Source: Acidithiobacillus marinus
Lineage (GTDB): Bacteria > Pseudomonadota > Gammaproteobacteria > Acidithiobacillales > Acidithiobacillaceae
Direction of reading: 5' to 3'
NCBI RefSeq assembly: GCF_002847505.1
Contig: NZ_MXAV01000053.1
Coordinates: 36,857-100,856 of the forward strand
DNA length: 64,000 bases
Positions 61,051 to 64,000 of this stretch are shown in pieces. A model generated the notes under the pieces. It was not told the DNA's origin. It saw only the letters and a program-made list of their open reading frames with translations, and did not search any database. The position numbers and the translations under genes are program-made. Positions within the stretch are counted from its first letter, which is position 1. The number at the start of each line of letters is the position of its first letter.

Positions 61051-62571
61051 CTAGTCCTTTGCCAGGGTAATGACCACATAGATGCTCGCTTTACCCTGAC
61101 GGACCAACATGGGAATGGGTTGATCTTTGGGCAACCCGGCGACAATACGCGCCAGGTCGCTGACATTTTGGACATCGTGCTGATTGATCTGCTGAATGAT
61201 CATTCCGGGCATGAGTCCCGCCTCCGCAGCCGGGCCTTCACTGACGCCCACCACCACGACACCATGGTGAACATCCAGTTGTTTTTCAATGTCTGGAGTC
61301 AGATTTTGAACATGAATATCCATCCGGCTGATTTTCAGGGTCTTTGCAGGCGCTGCCGGTTGGGTACTGCTGGGCTGTTCATCCATGTTTTTCGGCAGGG
61401 CGGTGACCAGAACATTTTTGGTTTCCGCGACGCCATGATGAAGAATGCCGACGCTGGCATGGGTACCCGGAACCGTGTTGCCGACCATGGGCGGCAGTTG
61501 GCCGACGTTGTAAACCGGTTTGCTGTCATAGGTCACAATGACATCACCGGGCTGAATGCCAGCTTTGGCAGCGGGGCTGCCCGGCATCACTGAAGCCACG
61601 AGGGCGCCGACCGGTTCCTGAAGATGCAGGGCTTGGGCCATTTGCGGCGTGACATCCTGCACTTCGACACCCAGGTACCCGAACTGAATGGGTTTATGGT
61701 CCTTGAAGTCCTGCACCACGCGCATGACGGTATTGATGGGGATGGAGAAAGACAATCCCATGTATCCGCCGCTATTGGTATAAATCTGATCATTGATGCC
61801 GATCACCTGGCCTTTCATGTTAAAGAGCGGGCCACCGGAGTTGCCGGGATTGATCGGTACGTCACTCTGGATGAAAGGAATGTATTCATCATCAGGCAGC
61901 GGCCGGTTCATGGCGCTGACTACCCCCTGGGTGACGGTATTGTAAAAACCGAAAGGCGCACCTACAGCCAGCAACCACTGGCCGACTTTCAGGTTATCAG
62001 AATTGCCGATGGGAACCGTGGGGAGATCCTTGGCATCAATTTTCAGCAGGGCCGTGTCGTAGCGTACTGAAAGTCCAATCAGTTTGGCTGGATAGGCATG
62101 ATGATTGGTCAGGGTGACGACAATATGATTGGCACCCCGTACTACGTGACCGGCGGTGACAATGTAACCATCCGGGCTGATGATAAATCCAGACCCCAGA
62201 GATTGAATTTTTTCGTGCTGCTGATGGCTGGGACCAGCTTGTCCGGGTGCGCCGAAGTGCTGAAAAAACTGGTAAAAAGGAGAGTTTGGCGGAAACGGAT
62301 TGTTCTGCTGGTGAATGACTTTATTGGTGGTGCTGCTGATGTTGACCACTGCCGGACCATAACGGTCAATGATGGGGGTAAAGTCGGGAAGGGCAACCAG
62401 CGCCTGTTGGGGTGCGGTGTTGGTGTTGATGGATAAGGCGGGTGCACTAGGGGTGGCATCGGCCTGTGCCCATTCAGTGGCACCCAGGGTAAAACCAAAG
62501 CACGCAGCAACAACAGCAGTAATCAGTAGTTTCGGGCGTTTCAACAGGGTTTTCGGGCGATTATTCGCCAT
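61051..62571 (-). CDS. degP: Do-type (HtrA/DegP) periplasmic serine protease
   Basis: 506 residues. Signal peptide (ITAVVAACFGFTLGATEWAQA); trypsin-like domain with catalytic triad in VTAGHVVRGAN (His), VRYDTALLKID (Asp) and NPGNSGGPLFN (Ser); two PDZ domains (FGYLGVEVQDVTPQMAQALH, AAKAGIQPGDVIVTY; and EAGLMPGMIIQQINQHDVQN). It degrades or refolds damaged periplasmic proteins, a fit with copper and acid stress. The IS1111 element ends 9 bp before its ATG, so its native promoter and ribosome site are displaced. Confidence 0.95.
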   Translation of the reverse strand: MANNRPKTLLKRPKLLITAVVAACFGFTLGATEWAQADATPSAPALSINTNTAPQQALVALPDFTPIIDRYGPAVVNISSTTNKVIHQQNNPFPPNSPFYQFFQHFGAPGQAGPSHQQHEKIQSLGSGFIISPDGYIVTAGHVVRGANHIVVTLTNHHAYPAKLIGLSVRYDTALLKIDAKDLPTVPIGNSDNLKVGQWLLAVGAPFGFYNTVTQGVVSAMNRPLPDDEYIPFIQSDVPINPGNSGGPLFNMKGQVIGINDQIYTNSGGYMGLSFSIPINTVMRVVQDFKDHKPIQFGYLGVEVQDVTPQMAQALHLQEPVGALVASVMPGSPAAKAGIQPGDVIVTYDSKPVYNVGQLPPMVGNTVPGTHASVGILHHGVAETKNVLVTALPKNMDEQPSSTQPAAPAKTLKISRMDIHVQNLTPDIEKQLDVHHGVVVVGVSEGPAAEAGLMPGMIIQQINQHDVQNVSDLARIVAGLPKDQPIPMLVRQGKASIYVVITLAKD

Positions 62572-62592
62572 AGGACTTATATGGATGCCTCC

Positions 62593-62840
62593 ATGTGTGC
62601 AAGAGGATTGCGATATCTGGCATGTTGAGGTCGGGTTGCAGTCTTATATCCGGCCTTTGATGCAGGACAATCAGCCTGCTGGCCCTGATGAAATCCGCCA
62701 GGAAAGTCCTCATCTCCGAAGCGTCCTTATTAGGACAGAGACCACTCAGGTTCCCTTTCCTGCGGTCTGACCTGTTTTGCCATCAATCGTTTATCCGCCT
62801 GCGCAACTCCTTTTGCTGAACGTCAACAATTCTGTAACGG
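62593..62840 (-). ncRNA. Candidate seekRNA (bridge-type RNA) of the IS1111 element
   Basis: In IS1111-group elements the target-choosing RNA is encoded downstream of the transposase, before the right end. Here 248 nt without a gene follow the transposase stop, with several stems, e.g. GTCCTAATAAGGAC (about 62729-62742) and CCAGCAGGCTGATTGTCCTG. Boundaries and guide loops not determinable by eye. Confidence 0.55.
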
Positions 62841-63872
62841 TTATGCTATGGCCGCCGCATTCCTGCCATAATGGGCCACATATTCGGTATTCTTCACCAG
62901 CAGTGCCCAGATGGTGCGTGCCATCTTGTTGGCCTGTGCCACGACCACCACATTGTGGGGGCGCCGACTGAGCAGTTTATCAATCCAGGGGTTTCGGTTC
63001 CTGATCTGGAAGTTGACAACGGCCCGGGCCCCATGGGTGAGCAAGGCGCGCAGATAGGTGTCTCCCCGTTTGCTGATACCCAGCAACCGGACTTTGCCAC
63101 CGGTCCCGGTCTGGCGGGGAACCAACCCCAGAAACGCCGCAAACTCCCGCCCTGAACGAAAGGACTTCATATCCCCCACCGTGGCAATGATGGCGGTGGC
63201 TGTGAGCAGCCCCACGCCGGGGATGGCCATCAAACGCGTCACGGCTTCCTGACCTTTCTTCCACAGCGTCAGGCGTTGCTCGATATCGGCAATGTCCTGG
63301 TCCATCTCGTCAAGACGCTTTAATTGCTGACGTACCGTTTCCATCATCATCGGGGATGCCGTGCCTTCCAGATCGGCCAAAGCATTCGGCACGGCTTTCA
63401 GTCCCTGCTGGCGACCCTGGGGGAGATCCGCACCGAATTCATACAGCAAGCCACGGAGCTGATTCACCTGCATGGTGCGGATTTTGATCAACTGCTCCCG
63501 CATGCGGTGCAGGGCCAGAATGGACTGCTGCGCTTCGCTTTTGACTGCCACAAAACGCATCTCCGGGCGTTGTACCGTCTCCCAGATGGCCGCCGCATCG
63601 GCTGCATCGGTTTTGTTGGTCTTCAAGAAGGGGCGCACAAATTGCGCCGCCACCAGACGGATCTCATGGCCGAGCTTGCGGAGTTCCCGGCCCCAATAAT
63701 GCGCACTGCCGCAGGCTTCCATCGCGATAATGCCCGGTTCGCGGTTCGCAAAGAACTCCAGGAGCGCCCGGCGCTTCAGCTGTTGGCGATGAATCTCGCC
63801 GGTTTCCATGTCCACCCAGTGCAATTGCATGACCTTTTTTGCCAAATCCAATCCATACGTTGTAATCTGCAT
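62841..63872 (-). CDS. IS110-family (IS1111 group) DEDD transposase
   Basis: 343 residues, full length. RuvC-like N domain with TTYGLDLAKKVMQLHWVDM (Asp), GIIAMEACGSAHYWGRELRK (Glu) and FLKTNKTDAADAAAIWE (Asp-x-x-Asp). C-terminal Transposase_20 domain with MAIPGVGLLTATAIIATVGD, AAFLGLVPRQTGTGGKVRL and LGISKRGDTYLRALL (Ser region). RNA-guided recombinase. AAGGAGGAC lies before the ATG at 63872. Confidence 0.95.
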   Translation of the reverse strand: MQITTYGLDLAKKVMQLHWVDMETGEIHRQQLKRRALLEFFANREPGIIAMEACGSAHYWGRELRKLGHEIRLVAAQFVRPFLKTNKTDAADAAAIWETVQRPEMRFVAVKSEAQQSILALHRMREQLIKIRTMQVNQLRGLLYEFGADLPQGRQQGLKAVPNALADLEGTASPMMMETVRQQLKRLDEMDQDIADIEQRLTLWKKGQEAVTRLMAIPGVGLLTATAIIATVGDMKSFRSGREFAAFLGLVPRQTGTGGKVRLLGISKRGDTYLRALLTHGARAVVNFQIRNRNPWIDKLLSRRPHNVVVVAQANKMARTIWALLVKNTEYVAHYGRNAAAIA

Positions 63873-64000
63873 GACGAGTCCTCCTTGTCCTTACTGTGGA
63901 AAATTCCACCTTGGCACCTCGATGCCGTCCGGATCAAGCGGGGACTCCCTCATGAAGCTCCCCGCTGCCGGTCCTGTAGGGGGAGGCATCCATTACATCT
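63873..64000 (-). other. Left end and 5' leader of the IS1111 element
   Basis: Contains the 12-bp subterminal repeat, a stem GCGGGGA/TCCCCGC (about 63937-63964) and the transposase ribosome site. No gene. What lies beyond the element is outside the window. Confidence 0.6.

Larger units (their letters stand above)
62577..63997 (-). mobile_element. IS1111-group (IS110 family) element
   Basis: Transposase gene flanked by perfect 12-bp subterminal inverted repeats ATGGATGCCTCC at 62581-62592 and its complement at 63982-63993. Subterminal repeats of this length and the transposase sequence mark the IS1111 branch. A few extra bases beyond each repeat belong to the element; ends therefore approximate. 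It abuts the degP start. Confidence 0.88.

Overview
This window looks like accessory, mobile-element-rich DNA from a Gram-negative proteobacterium. It has signal-peptide and lipoprotein genes, an HME-RND copper efflux system, and periplasmic Met/His-rich proteins. The mix of copper export, Tn3, IS1634, IS1111 and IscB elements fits an acidophilic metal leacher such as Acidithiobacillus, but that assignment is inference. No rRNA, tRNA, CRISPR array, relaxase or type IV secretion ATPase is visible, so the conjugative or integrative nature of the island is not proven here.

Layout. (1) 1-3.5 kb: a lipoprotein running off the edge, a relic IS200/IS605-type end, a dinJ-yafQ toxin-antitoxin pair, the wreck of a group II intron maturase, a sulfotransferase-like gene and a lipoprotein. 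(2) 3.7-6.7 kb: one AT-rich orphan gene of 982 codons. (3) 6.7-13.2 kb: the most unusual locus, a four-gene overlapping minus-strand operon. An Upf1-like SF1 helicase is fused to a TOPRIM domain, and the rest of a type IA topoisomerase lies in two downstream genes; the break points fall just before the catalytic tyrosine motif and just before the 'AHEAIRP'-type motif. An unrecognised small gene sits between. (4) 13.3-16.2 kb: an envelope operon (lytic transglycosylase, LysM lipoprotein, membrane proteins). Upstream of it sits an IscB element (16.2-17.9 kb) with its presumptive omega RNA. (5) 17.9-24.6 kb: TraR/DksA-like zinc protein, small proteins behind a conserved RNA leader, a tyrosine recombinase, and two AT-rich secreted-protein genes. 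(6) 24.6-27.3 kb: a DUF3800 pseudogene split by an intact IS1634 element with a clean 6-bp target duplication. (7) 27.3-43.6 kb: a long set of compact, mostly minus-strand accessory genes (RecJ, Mrr-like nuclease, EAL protein, HU-like protein, a second tyrosine recombinase, uracil-DNA glycosylase, YbjQ, cupin, prepilin-peptidase N-domain) and many unrecognised ones. (8) 43.6-49.9 kb: a Tn3 remnant truncated at the end of a complete Tn3 transposon, followed by an istA fragment. (9) 50.0-60.6 kb: a copper module: grx, copZ, broken DUF302 gene and copA to the left, and a divergent Met-rich protein plus cusCBA-like operon to the right. (10) 60.8-64 kb: a DUF347 relic, a Do-type HtrA protease, and an IS1111-group element inserted 9 bp before the protease start.

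How it may work together. The DNA-processing genes (helicase/topoisomerase, RecJ, UDG, HU, Mrr, recombinases) suggest a large replicating or transferring element that carries its own nucleic-acid machinery. The copper module is a cargo unit delimited by transposon debris: CopA exports cytoplasmic Cu(I) with CopZ as carrier, CusCBA exports periplasmic copper, and the Met-rich proteins would buffer it. A shared promoter-plus-leader at 18.5 kb (+) and 30.4 kb (-) suggests two small operons of the element are under one common control.
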